Assembly (NCBI RefSeq): GCF_017603965.1
Contig: NZ_CP071955.1
Coordinates: 186,001-250,000 of the forward strand
Reading direction: 5' to 3'
Length of the DNA stretch: 64,000 bases
Source of the DNA: Xanthomonas fragariae
GTDB lineage: Bacteria > Pseudomonadota > Gammaproteobacteria > Xanthomonadales > Xanthomonadaceae
Shown here: in pieces, positions 28,361-36,606 of the stretch
Numbering within the stretch: position 1 is the first letter of the stretch
How the letters are laid out: every line of letters starts with the position of its first letter
Program-made: the position numbers and the translations under genes
The notes under the pieces: model-generated
What the model was told of the DNA's origin: nothing
The model's input: the letters and a program-made list of their open reading frames with translations, nothing else
The model's database searches: none

Positions 28361-28519
28361 ATGCTGCATTACGCCATCATCTTTTTCGTCATCGCTATCA
28401 TCGCCGCTGTGCTGGGCTTCAGTGGTATCGCCGGTGCGGCGACCAACATCGCCTGGATCCTGTTCGTGGTGTTCCTGATCCTGGCAGTGATCTCGATGTT
28501 CCGTCGCGGCAAGGTTTAA
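28361..28519 (+). CDS. DUF1328 small membrane protein (YtjA-like)
   Basis: This 52-residue protein consists of two membrane helices ([20 protein letters not shown] and [19 protein letters not shown]) and a short basic tail (RRGKV). Length and sequence match the DUF1328/YtjA family. The function is unknown; family members are often stress-induced. The start ATG 28361 is the only sensible choice. Confidence 0.9.
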   Translation: MLHYAIIFFVIAIIAAVLGFSGIAGAATNIAWILFVVFLILAVISMFRRGKV

Positions 28520-28744
28520 CGCCCAAGCTGCGATACGTTACGGCAGCGGCGCTGCCGGTCGGCGCTCACATGGCCCGCTTCCGCAAGGAGGCGGGCCATG
28601 TGCGTTGTGGCGGTTTGCATCGGATTTTTCACGGGTGACAGCAGATTCTCCGGCACAACGTGCGCAAAGCGTTCGGTCAGCCATGCAAAGTTCGGATTGG
28701 CGCATGCCGCGCTTTGACCCAGTGCGACCAACAGGCCATCGGCC

Positions 28745-29170
28745 GGGTTGATCACGATGCGGCCATCGGCGCATGCAAACACGTCCACACGCGCCATGCC
28801 GGCGCAGTCCAGTGCACGGCGATCTGCTGGATGCGCTGCTGCATCTGCGCGTGGATATCAGCCGGGATCAAGATATCGGCGCCGTGCTCGCTGATGTACT
28901 TGGTCTGGTACGAATAGAACGCGTCATGCACGACCACTTCACAGCACATGCTCGCCTGTGGCATGGCGTTGCCCAGCCACCGCGCATTCGATCTCGCGCA
29001 CGACAATCGCCGCTTCCACCAGCATCTTGTGGTCGTGGGCCAAGGCCAATGCGAGCACGGCGGCAAACGCGTCGGCCGTACGCAGCTAGCTGACGCCTGA
29101 CGACGAGCCCTGGTTGGCCGGTTTGACGAACAGAGGCAAACTCAACTGCGCGATCAGCGCATGCACGTCC
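28745..29170 (-). pseudogene. Remnant of a D-alanine-D-alanine ligase gene
   Basis: On the minus strand, adjoining frames give pieces of the Ddl ATP-grasp domain in order. These are [17 protein letters not shown] followed by an in-frame [75 protein letters not shown] and [18 protein letters not shown]. The N-terminal third and the C-terminal end (ExNTxPG) are lost, and frameshifts and stops are present. It is a decayed extra ddl. The adjacent 28520-28744 holds no other gene. Confidence 0.75.
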
Positions 29171-29210
29171 GTCAAACAGCTGCGACATGCAGGGGCGGTA
29201 GAATGCGCGC

Positions 29211-29855
29211 ATGCCCGGATCACTCTTCAACTCACTCAAGCCGCTCGCCGGCCAAGCCCTGCAGGCGGCGCTCAACCGTGTCCTGGCGTTGGACCCGGAT
29301 ACCCGCGATGCCCTGCTGCCGCTGGAAGGGCAACGCATCGCGCTGACGTTGGAGGCGCCGGCCCTGGCCCTGCAGATCCGCGTGCACGAGCGTCGGTTGC
29401 TGGTCGGCCCGGTGGACCAGGCGCACGAGCCGGACCTGGCTGTACGCAGCAGCCTGGCCGGCTTGCTCGGGCAGCTGCCGTTTCTGGTCAACGCGCGCCG
29501 CCCCGGCGCGCCGGCCGGCCGGCTCAAGGTCTCCGGCGATGCGGAGCTGGCACGCCGGCTGCAGCAACTGGCCGGCCGCTTCGATCCGGATTGGCAGCTG
29601 CCGTTCGTGGCGGTGTTCGGCGAGATGCTCGGCGTGCAGGTCGCCAGTGCGGTGCGTGCAGCGTTGCAGCAGGCGCGTCGCAGCGCGGTGGATCTGGCGC
29701 AGACTGCGGCCGAATTCGTCACCGAAGAATCGCGCGATGTGGTGCCACGCGCCGAACTTGAGGCCTTCTACGACGATGTCGACGAGCTGCGCGACGACGT
29801 CGAACGGCTGGCCGCACGTATCACCCGGCTACGCGCTGCCGCAGGTGCGCCATGA
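29211..29855 (+). CDS. ubiJ: Ubiquinone biosynthesis accessory protein UbiJ
   Basis: This 214-residue protein has an N-terminal SCP2-like lipid-binding domain ([50 protein letters not shown]) and a C-terminal helical tail ([19 protein letters not shown]). That is the UbiJ layout. UbiJ is a scaffold of the Ubi complex. The stop overlaps the ubiB start by 4 bp. ubiE is not visible upstream. Confidence 0.87.
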   Translation: MPGSLFNSLKPLAGQALQAALNRVLALDPDTRDALLPLEGQRIALTLEAPALALQIRVHERRLLVGPVDQAHEPDLAVRSSLAGLLGQLPFLVNARRPGAPAGRLKVSGDAELARRLQQLAGRFDPDWQLPFVAVFGEMLGVQVASAVRAALQQARRSAVDLAQTAAEFVTEESRDVVPRAELEAFYDDVDELRDDVERLAARITRLRAAAGAP

Positions 29856-31525
29856 AGGCGCTCCTGCGCGCCAGCCGCATCGGCCGGGTGATCCTGCGCT
29901 ATCGCCTGGACGACCTGTTGCAAGGCACCTCGGCCGAGCGCTGGCTGCGCTTGGCCAAGCCGTTCGTGCCGCGCGCCAGCGCCGAAATCGCTGCGCAATC
30001 GCGTGGTGCGCGCTTGCGGCTGGCGTTGGAGGAGCTGGGCCCGATCTTCGTTAAGTTCGGCCAGATCCTGTCGACCCGGCGCGATCTGATTCCCGCCGAT
30101 GTCGCCGAAGAACTCACCTTGCTGCAGGACCGGGTTAAACCGTTCGATGGCAAGGCGGCGCGGCTGATCGTGGAGCGCGCGCTGGGTCTGCCGATCAGCG
30201 TGGCATTTGCCGCGTTCGATACGGTGCCACTGGCGTCTGCCTCGATCGCACAGGTGCACGCCGCTACGCTGCCACCGGACGTCAACGGCATGCGCCGCGA
30301 AGTAGTGGTCAAGGTATTGCGCCCGGACATCGAGCGCCAGATCGACGCCGATATCACGCTGCTGCATTCGCTGGCCACTCTGGTCGAGCGCACCCACTCG
30401 CATGCGGACAAGATCCGTCCGCGCGAAGTGGTGGCCGAGATCGAAGGCACCTTGTCGGCCGAACTCGATCTGCAGCGCGAAGGCGCCAACGCCAGCGTGC
30501 TGCGCCGTTTCTGGGAAGGTTCGGACGATCTGTACGTGCCGGAAGTGATCTGGTCGCACACCGCCGAGCGTGCGCTGACGTTGGAGCGCGTGTACGGCAT
30601 TCCGTCCGACGACATCGCCAAGCTCGATGCTGCCGGTATCGATCGCAAGGCGCTCGCGGCCAAGGGCGTGCGCGTGTTCTATACGCAGGTGTTCCGCGAC
30701 AACTTCTTCCATGCCGATGCGCACGCCGGCAACATCTGGGTCGATTCGGACCCGGAGCGCCGCCTCAATCCACGCTTTATCGCGCTGGATTTCGGCATCA
30801 TGGGCCAGCTCTCGCAGGAAGATCAGTACTACCTGGCGGAGAATTTCATGGCGATCTTCCACAAGGATTATCGCCGCATTGCCGAGCTGCACGTGGAGGC
30901 GGGCTGGATGCCGAACAACGTGCGCATCGACGAACTGGAAGCGGCCGCGCGCTCGGTGTGCGAGCCGTATTTCACTAGGCCGTTGTCGGAAATTTCGCTG
31001 GCCGAAGTGCTGATCAAGTTGTTCCGCGTCGCGCAGCGCTACGAACTGACGCTGCAGCCGCAGCTGATCCTGTTGCAGAAAACGCTGTTGAATATCGAAG
31101 GTGTGGGTCGTCAGCTCGATCCCAGCCTGGATATCTGGGCGGTGGCGCGGCCGGTGCTCGAACGCATCCTGCGCGAGCGCTACAGCCCGTGGCGCGTGCT
31201 TGGCGAACTGCGCAAGCGGCTGCCGGAAATCATGACCCACGCGCCGGACATGCCGCGCCTGGTGCACAGCTGGTTGAAGCAGCAGGTGGAAGGCCGCCAT
31301 CAGGTGGACATCCGCTCGGCCGAACTGCACGCGCTGGACCTGAGCCTGCGCAAGCTGCAGACGCGCGTGGTCACCGCCATCACCGGCAGCGGCCTACTGG
31401 TGGTCGCCGCGGTGCTGTACGGGCTGCATCCGGATGGCTGGTATCTGGGCACGGTGCCGGTGTGGAGTTGGGTCGGTGGCGCGGCCGGCTCGGTGGCCTT
31501 GCTGGTTGCTTGGCTGCGTCGTTAG
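29852..31525 (+). CDS. ubiB: Ubiquinone biosynthesis kinase-like protein UbiB
   Basis: This 557-residue member of the ABC1/UbiB/ADCK atypical-kinase family is needed for ubiquinone synthesis. Family motifs are [16 protein letters not shown] (KxGQ), ASIAQVHAA (Ala-rich loop), [25 protein letters not shown] and [10 protein letters not shown]. The C-terminal membrane segments ([18 protein letters not shown] and [16 protein letters not shown]) are present. It overlaps ubiJ by 4 bp. Confidence 0.93.
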   Translation: MKALLRASRIGRVILRYRLDDLLQGTSAERWLRLAKPFVPRASAEIAAQSRGARLRLALEELGPIFVKFGQILSTRRDLIPADVAEELTLLQDRVKPFDGKAARLIVERALGLPISVAFAAFDTVPLASASIAQVHAATLPPDVNGMRREVVVKVLRPDIERQIDADITLLHSLATLVERTHSHADKIRPREVVAEIEGTLSAELDLQREGANASVLRRFWEGSDDLYVPEVIWSHTAERALTLERVYGIPSDDIAKLDAAGIDRKALAAKGVRVFYTQVFRDNFFHADAHAGNIWVDSDPERRLNPRFIALDFGIMGQLSQEDQYYLAENFMAIFHKDYRRIAELHVEAGWMPNNVRIDELEAAARSVCEPYFTRPLSEISLAEVLIKLFRVAQRYELTLQPQLILLQKTLLNIEGVGRQLDPSLDIWAVARPVLERILRERYSPWRVLGELRKRLPEIMTHAPDMPRLVHSWLKQQVEGRHQVDIRSAELHALDLSLRKLQTRVVTAITGSGLLVVAAVLYGLHPDGWYLGTVPVWSWVGGAAGSVALLVAWLRR

Positions 31526-31729
31526 GCACGGCCATGCGCAATGGAGCCGACGCAGCCAGGGGGCGGCCAAGCGAGGAAAACGAATTGGCCCGTTTCGGCA
31601 GGCAACGACAACGATATGCAGCAACACGCGCGTGATCAGCGCATGCTCATCACCCCCGATACCGGCGCGTTGCTGGCGGCCCGCGGCGCCGCCTGAGCGC
31701 ACACCGCAGACCATGCATACGGACCTGCG

Positions 31730-32191
31730 TCAGGGGGCGTGGTTGGCGTGCGCCACGTGGTCGAAGAACTGGTAGATGCCGTCGTCGCTCATCTTGCGCG
31801 CGTTGGCCAGCTCGCCGGCACGTGTGGTGTACAGCAGCTTGCCTGCGGGCGAGATCACCACCGCGGCGGGAATGCCTTTCTGGATCGGGTCGCCATAGCG
31901 CTGGCTGATGTCCAGGTTGTGGTCGAAATTACCCACGTCCACCTTCACCACCACGAACGACTTGCTGATCAACGGCGCATTTTTCGCGGTGTGCAGCGAG
32001 GTGTCCAGCGCCCGGCAGTCGTGGCACCAGTTGGCGCCGAAGATTACCAGGGTGGGTTTGTGCGCTTTCTTGGCGGCCGCCAGCGCATGGCGCAGTTGCG
32101 CGCTCGCATCGGCGTGTTCGTCGTAGGGCAGATCCACGGCGTGGCCCAGCGGAACAACCGTCAGCAGGCAGAGCAGGAGCCAGGTGCGCAT
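31730..32191 (-). CDS. Secreted thioredoxin-like protein
   Basis: This 153-residue protein has a signal peptide (LLLCLLTVVPLGHA) and one thioredoxin fold. The redox-active motif is NWCHDC, followed by the cis-Pro region GIPAAVVISPAGKLLY. It probably acts in the periplasm. ATG 32191 is chosen since the signal peptide starts there. The spacer 31526-31729 (204 bp) shows no gene. Confidence 0.82.
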   Translation of the reverse strand: MRTWLLLCLLTVVPLGHAVDLPYDEHADASAQLRHALAAAKKAHKPTLVIFGANWCHDCRALDTSLHTAKNAPLISKSFVVVKVDVGNFDHNLDISQRYGDPIQKGIPAAVVISPAGKLLYTTRAGELANARKMSDDGIYQFFDHVAHANHAP

Positions 32192-32308
32192 AGAGGCACT
32201 TCCTTGATGGGAAACCGGCATGCTCTGCCAGCCGCCTGGCGCGGTCAACGGGCAGGTGAGCGCAGCGACGCAGTGGCATGCGGTGTCAGCGACACGGATA
32301 ATCCGCCG

Positions 32309-32690
32309 GTGAGCACATCCCCAAAGCATTTGCTGATTCTCTACCAGGACGACGTCCTGGCCGTCGTCGACAAACCCGCAGGCCCGATGGTCCACGACAG
32401 CAAGCTGGCACGCGGGGAAGACGACTTTCTTGCCCACCGTATGCGCAGGCAACTGGGCCGGTCGATCTTTCTGGCGCACCGGCTCGATCGCGCTACCAGT
32501 GGCGGTGCGTCGCGGCTGGCCGGTCGAGGAGCGCTTTATCGTCGACCACGACCTGGATGGCGGTCCAGGCACACCGGTCGAGAAGCCGGCAGTGGCGCAC
32601 TTCCAGCCCCTGGCCACCGGTGAGCTGGAGATTCCTTGGCACCAGTTTTGCCGCCTCTGGCTACGCGCTGGAGAGGAGCTGATCCGCATT
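32309..32690 (+). pseudogene. truC: Broken tRNA pseudouridine(65) synthase gene
   Basis: The frame from GTG 32309 encodes a proper TruC N-terminus (LLILYQDDVLAVVDKPAGPM) and reaches the catalytic motif FLAHRLDRATSG. It then jumps frame with loss of about 30 residues. It continues as RGWPVEERFIVDHDLDGGPG and HFQPLATGELEIP before degenerating. The C-terminal third is absent. An internal deletion plus frameshift explains the remains. Confidence 0.78.
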
Positions 32691-32730
32691 CGATCTACTA
32701 CCCCAATCCCGATTCCCGAATTCCAGCTCT

Positions 32731-33273
32731 TCAGGGCTTCTGCGCCGCCGCAGGCTCATTGACGATCTTCTCCAGATCCTTCTGCAGATCCGCAAACATC
32801 GGCAGCATCTTTTGCTGGATCGCGCCCATCAGGTTCTGGGTCAGCGCCGGGGTCTTGTCGAGCAGGCGCTGGCCGGCCGAGCTCTCGTAGAACTCGGCCA
32901 TGGCCAGCACGTCCTCGCGCGAGAACGAGCGCTTGTAGATGTCCACATACATTGGGCGCAGCTCCGACCACGATAGTGCTTTGCGCACGGTCTGGCGGGT
33001 ACGTTCCTGGATACGCTGCAATTGCGCCTGTTGCGCGCTATTGAGCTGGCGTTGCGCGGTGAGCTGAGCGAATTGTTGCTGCTGCATCGCTTCGACCTGC
33101 GGCAGCATCGTATCCAGCATGGTCTGCGCGCGTGAGGCGGCCAGCAAACGGTTGATCTCGGCATCGCTGGGCGCCTGTGCGAACGCGGCGGGCGTGGCGA
33201 TCGCCAGCGCGGCCAGCAAGAACAGACGGCGCGCGCGCGCGCGGGCGGCGGCAACGGAGCGGGGGAGTGGCAT
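32731..33273 (-). CDS. DUF2059-domain secreted protein
   Basis: This 180-residue protein has a signal peptide (RRLFLLAALAIATPAAFA). The helical domain MYVDIYKRSFSREDVLAMAE and FYESSAGQRLLDKTPALTQ is the DUF2059 hallmark. The function is unknown. ATG 33273 is preferred; the ORF is open to 33372. It is divergent from arfB. Confidence 0.82.
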   Translation of the reverse strand: MPLPRSVAAARARARRLFLLAALAIATPAAFAQAPSDAEINRLLAASRAQTMLDTMLPQVEAMQQQQFAQLTAQRQLNSAQQAQLQRIQERTRQTVRKALSWSELRPMYVDIYKRSFSREDVLAMAEFYESSAGQRLLDKTPALTQNLMGAIQQKMLPMFADLQKDLEKIVNEPAAAQKP

Positions 33274-33365
33274 CGGAGCATCTGCGCAGTCGGGGAAACG
33301 GCAGCAGCATACGGGAGGCCGGCGTTTTCGCGCGCGTCCACGCCGCTGCCGATACAATTGAGCGT

Positions 33366-33797
33366 ATGCCAAGCGACCCGATCCAGATCTCCCCCAGCCT
33401 GACGATTCCGCCCAGCGAGATCGTCGAACGCTTCGTGCGCGCTAGCGGCGCGGGCGGGCAGAACGTCAACAAGGTCTCCACTGCAGTGGAGCTGCGTTTC
33501 GACGTGGCCGGATCGCCGACGCTGCCCGAATCCTTGCGCACGCGCCTGCTGTCGCGGCGCGACCGCCGCATGACCGCCGACGGCGTGCTGGTGATCGATG
33601 CGCAGCGCTTCCGTACCCAGGACCGCAACCGCGACGATGCGCGCGAGCGGTTGTTCGAGATCATCAGCGCGTGCCTGTCGGTGCCCAAGCGCCGGGTCGC
33701 CACCAAACCGAGTCATGGTGCCAAGCTGCGGCGGCTGGATGCCAAGCGTGAGCGCAGCCATATTAAGCGTGGACGCTCTGCGTCCCACTGGGAGTAA
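33366..33797 (+). CDS. arfB: Peptidyl-tRNA hydrolase ArfB (YaeJ), ribosome rescue
   Basis: This 143-residue protein is of the class-I release-factor type and lacks a codon-recognition domain. The GGQ motif lies in RASGAGGQNVNKVSTAVELR. The C-terminal basic tail (KLRRLDAKRERSHIKRGR) enters the empty mRNA channel of stalled ribosomes. The ATG at 33366 gives the right length. The next gene starts 2 bp after the stop. Confidence 0.9.
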   Translation: MPSDPIQISPSLTIPPSEIVERFVRASGAGGQNVNKVSTAVELRFDVAGSPTLPESLRTRLLSRRDRRMTADGVLVIDAQRFRTQDRNRDDARERLFEIISACLSVPKRRVATKPSHGAKLRRLDAKRERSHIKRGRSASHWE

Positions 33798-33799
33798 GC

Positions 33800-34429
33800 G
33801 TGAGTCACACCGACCCGTCGTTGCCACCGGTAACACAGGCCAACATCCTGCTACAGCCATCCCCGCCCAACATGCCGCAAGCCCACGGTCGCTTCGGCCG
33901 TTGGTTTGGCCGCACCGCGCTCCGCCTGACTGGCTGGCGCCTGGTCGGGCGGCTGCCCGACGAACCCAAGCTGGTGATGATCGTCGCCCCGCATTCGTCC
34001 AACTGGGACGGATTTGTCGGCTTTGCGGCCAAGTTCGCGCTCGGCTTCGAGGTGCGTGTGCTGGGCAAGTCGCAATTGTTCTGGTGGCCGCTTGGCCCGC
34101 TGCTGCGCAAGCTCGGCGCTATCCCCCTGGACCGCAGCTCGCCGCAGGGCACCATCGGCCAGGCGGTGCGGCTGATCCGCAATTCCGAACAGATGTGGTA
34201 CGTGATCACTCCCGAAGGCACGCGCAAGCGCGTGGAGCAGTGGAAGGCTGGCTTCTGGAAGATCGCCTCCGATTCCAAGGTACCGATCCTGCCGGTATAT
34301 TTCGATTATCCCAGTAAGACCGTGGGCATCGGCGAGCCGTTCTGGACCGGGAGCGACATGGCAGCCGATATCGCCGCCATTCGCACCTGGTACCGGCCCT
34401 GGCGCGGCAAGCATCGCGATACGCTTTGA
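33800..34429 (+). CDS. Lysophospholipid acyltransferase-family protein
   Basis: This 209-residue PlsC-like protein has the acyltransferase HxxxxD motif (APHSSNWDGFVGF) and a second block with Glu-Gly (TPEGTRKRVEQWKAGFW). There is no long membrane helix. The substrate is not known. GTG 33800 follows the arfB stop by 2 bp, suggesting a two-gene operon that ends at the hairpin 34438-34469. Confidence 0.83.
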   Translation: MSHTDPSLPPVTQANILLQPSPPNMPQAHGRFGRWFGRTALRLTGWRLVGRLPDEPKLVMIVAPHSSNWDGFVGFAAKFALGFEVRVLGKSQLFWWPLGPLLRKLGAIPLDRSSPQGTIGQAVRLIRNSEQMWYVITPEGTRKRVEQWKAGFWKIASDSKVPILPVYFDYPSKTVGIGEPFWTGSDMAADIAAIRTWYRPWRGKHRDTL

Positions 34430-34437
34430 AGGAAGGC

Positions 34438-34469
34438 GTTGTCGAGCGGCCTAAACGCCGCTCGACAAC
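34438..34469 (+). terminator. Hairpin after the acyltransferase gene
   Basis: A perfect 13-bp stem (GTTGTCGAGCGGC / GCCGCTCGACAAC) with a 6-nt loop starts 9 bp after the stop codon. There is no strong T-run, so it is either a weak terminator or an mRNA-stabilising hairpin. Confidence 0.6.
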
Positions 34470-34598
34470 GGCTCGAACAGGTATCGGGTGGTTGGCTGGC
34501 CGAGCGCAGGAAAGCGGTGCCGCGCATGCAGCCGATGCGCAGCGCCAGCTGTGCCGCCAGAGCCAGTCATGCACTTTGGAAAAGCACGGAGGCGTTAG

Positions 34599-36044
34599 TC
34601 CTACTGTGTCATTAAATCCGCAGATGCGGAGGCATCCCGTCAAATAGTGCCGCTGCGATGTCCATGGCGATTGTCCAGCGCAGCGTCGCGATCGAGTCGC
34701 TCGCGTGGCGCTGGGCGCGCGATTGCCTTGCCGCGCGGTCGGTAATTCTCGGGTAAGGGAGATTCCGCGCATTCCGAGGGTTTTTTTTGATGCGCCCCGC
34801 GCAAGCGTTCAGCAACCAGGTACCCATAGGCAGCGATGCATAACCTCGCGTGATGATGGAAGCCCCGCCAGCCACGGCCTTGGTAGTGATCCAGGCCAAA
34901 TTCCTGTTTCAGATCCTGATAATCGCGTTCAATCCGCCAGCGCGCCTTGACCGTCCTTACCAGATCCTTGCGCGGCGTGTTTACCGGCAGGTTGGACAGA
35001 AAGTATCGGGTCGGCCTGTCTTGGCCTTTGGGCCATTCGATCAACAGCCATTCCTCCTGACGCAAGCGATCACCTTGTGCTGCACGTACGCGTACGGCGG
35101 CGAAACGTCCCGACAACGGTGCGTTGCTGCCTTCCCGCCACGCGACTGTCCTGAAGGCGCGGGAGGGTAACGACAGCGCCAGCGCTTGCACCGACTGTGG
35201 CTGATGGTCGGCTGTACGACGATGGCGAACCGGAGGTCGGCCTTGGCCTTTCCACGCCGCCGGCGATTCGGGCCTTTGTCCGGGCGGCCAGACTTTCACG
35301 CTCGACACGATTCCCACCGCATAGTTCAGTTCCAAGCAAGCCAGCGCGTCACGCCAGGCCGTATTGCTGCCATAGGCTGCATCGGCCAACACCGTGCCGC
35401 GCGCCACTCCCGTGGCATGGGCTGCTTTCATCTGCGCCAGTGCGATCTGCGGTTTGGTCGCGAACTCAATCTCGTGGGGAATTCCCGCTTTTCCCCGGCG
35501 TGCTGCATCGCTGGCCCAGTCTTCAGGCAGATACAGCCTGAAAGCGATCGGAATGCTCGCTGCCGGCGTCGCCAACGATACGCTCACGGCCACCTGGCAA
35601 TTGTCCTGCTTGCCGATCTCGCCGCAGTACTATCAGGCCACACCGACCGAATGCCTGCCCTTCTTGCGAAAACCCGTGTCGTCCACGATCCAGTACACCT
35701 CGTCTTTCAAATCCAGCAGCGACGAAACGTACTGACGAACCCGCTCCAACATGGCCGCATCGGACCACTCTGATTTGGCCACGAAGTGGTGCAAGGCTTG
35801 ATGGCGAGCCCTGGTTCGAAGCGGATCCAGATGAGCAGCCAGGGGCTCAACACTCTTGCGCTCCAAAGGCAGCATCAACGCACTGCAATCGCCTCGCAGG
35901 CCCGCAGTGCGGTCAGCATGACCGAGCGCAGCGGAGAGTTCATCGAGATAAGCGGAGAAACGCGCTTTGTTGCTGACTGCGGCCATCACGATCCCGCCGT
36001 GGGAGAGACTGCTTGCAGAATAACCTATTTATGACACAGTAGGA
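34599..36044 (-). mobile_element. IS701-family insertion sequence (1446 bp), inactive
   Basis: The element is bounded by inverted repeats TCCTACTGTGTCAT (left) and ATGACACAGTAGGA (right), with perfect TTAG target duplications at 34595-34598 and 36045-36048. Its single transposase gene lies on the minus strand and carries two adjacent nonsense codons. Size, TTAG duplication and transposase type fit IS701. It inserted beside the left end of an IS5-family remnant. Confidence 0.88.
34640..35989 (-). pseudogene. IS701-family transposase with two adjacent nonsense codons
   Basis: One continuous frame of about 449 codons runs from ATG 35989 to 34640. It includes the DDE-type segments VYWIVDDTGFRKKGRHSVGV, VLADAAYGSNTAWRDALACL and RWRIERDYQDLKQEFGLDHY. 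At 35630-35635 the frame reads TGA TAG. Family members have Arg-Gln here (CGA CAG), so both are explained by C-to-T changes on the coding strand. The frame is otherwise intact on both sides. Confidence 0.85.
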
Positions 36045-36089
36045 TTAGAGAACCTCTGAACAACTCCTCCTGGCTGCGCAACACTACAC

Positions 36090-36121
36090 ACCTACGTTGA
36101 GGAGTGATCCATGCAACTGAC
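36090..36121 (+). other. Protospacer-like match to CRISPR spacer 46000-46031
   Basis: This stretch of the IS5 remnant equals the reverse complement of spacer 46000-46031 at 30 of 32 positions. The mismatches are at crRNA positions 1 and 4 (seed), and the 5' flank is AC, not the CC expected for type I-F. The chromosomal copy should therefore be poorly recognised. Confidence 0.85.
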
Positions 36122-36126
36122 GTTTA

Positions 36127-36269
36127 GAGTGGCTAACAAAACGACTGCGTTCACCGCCAGGCGGGCGCGGCCGGTGCTCGGAATCGGCATGTACAACGCG
36201 TACACTCCGGTTCCTCCGCGCCGTCCGCACCCACCTGACGACTGCCTCGCTACGTTGTGTTAGCCGCTC
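36127..36269. mobile_element. MITE copy 2 (143 bp) inside the IS5 remnant
   Basis: The inverted ends GAGTGGCTAACAAAAC and GTTAGCCGCTC are flanked by TTA on both sides (36124-36126 and 36270-36272), a 3-bp TNA target duplication. The interior closely matches copy 1 at 4774-4915. It sits about 15 bp into the transposase gene of the remnant. Confidence 0.88.
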
Positions 36270-36426
36270 TTACGTGATGCCGAGGGTCTTGGCAAGTGCA
36301 AGCAGCCCTGCCGTGAGATCTTCCTGGCCGAGATGGAACAGGTGGTGCCGTGGAAGCAACTGCTCGCACCCAGGTGAAGGCATCGCTTGCGCATGGGAGA
36401 GAGGGGCAACTCAGATTAGCGGTATG

Positions 36427-36473
36427 CCTTCTCCACTCGAAAGGGAGAAGGTGCCCGAAGGACGGATGAGGGC
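36427..36473. repeat. Intergenic repeat fragment with small dyad
   Basis: The segment has a dyad CCTTCTCC / GGAGAAGG followed by GTGCCCGAAGGACGGATGAG. This unit type is commonly scattered in Xanthomonas intergenic DNA. Only one copy is seen here, so the repeat status rests on recollection. Confidence 0.4.
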
Positions 36474-36606
36474 CCAACGGCCGCGACACCCAATCACCCC
36501 ATCCAGCAGCACACGCCGACGCAGGACCCAACCCAACGGCACATGCCAGCGGGAGGCAAACCCGCTAGTGTAATTGGCTGCTCTACCCACTCAGGACTTA
36601 CACGCC

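Larger units (their letters stand above)
36046..36377 (+). mobile_element. Left-end remnant of an IS5-family (IS1478-like) element, split by a MITE
   Basis: The remnant begins with the IS end AGAACCTCTGAACAACTCC and a short leader, then the transposase start ATGCAACTGACGTTT (MQLTF). A 143-bp MITE interrupts it. Past the MITE the transposase continues (DAEGLG, then FLAEMEQVVPWKQLLAP) and stops at a TGA. The remaining element is missing. Bases 36090-36121 match a spacer of the CRISPR array. Confidence 0.8.

Noticed and set aside
29768..31330. 520-codon ORF on the minus strand
   Set aside because: Antisense shadow of ubiB with His/Arg/Gln-rich composition and no domain.
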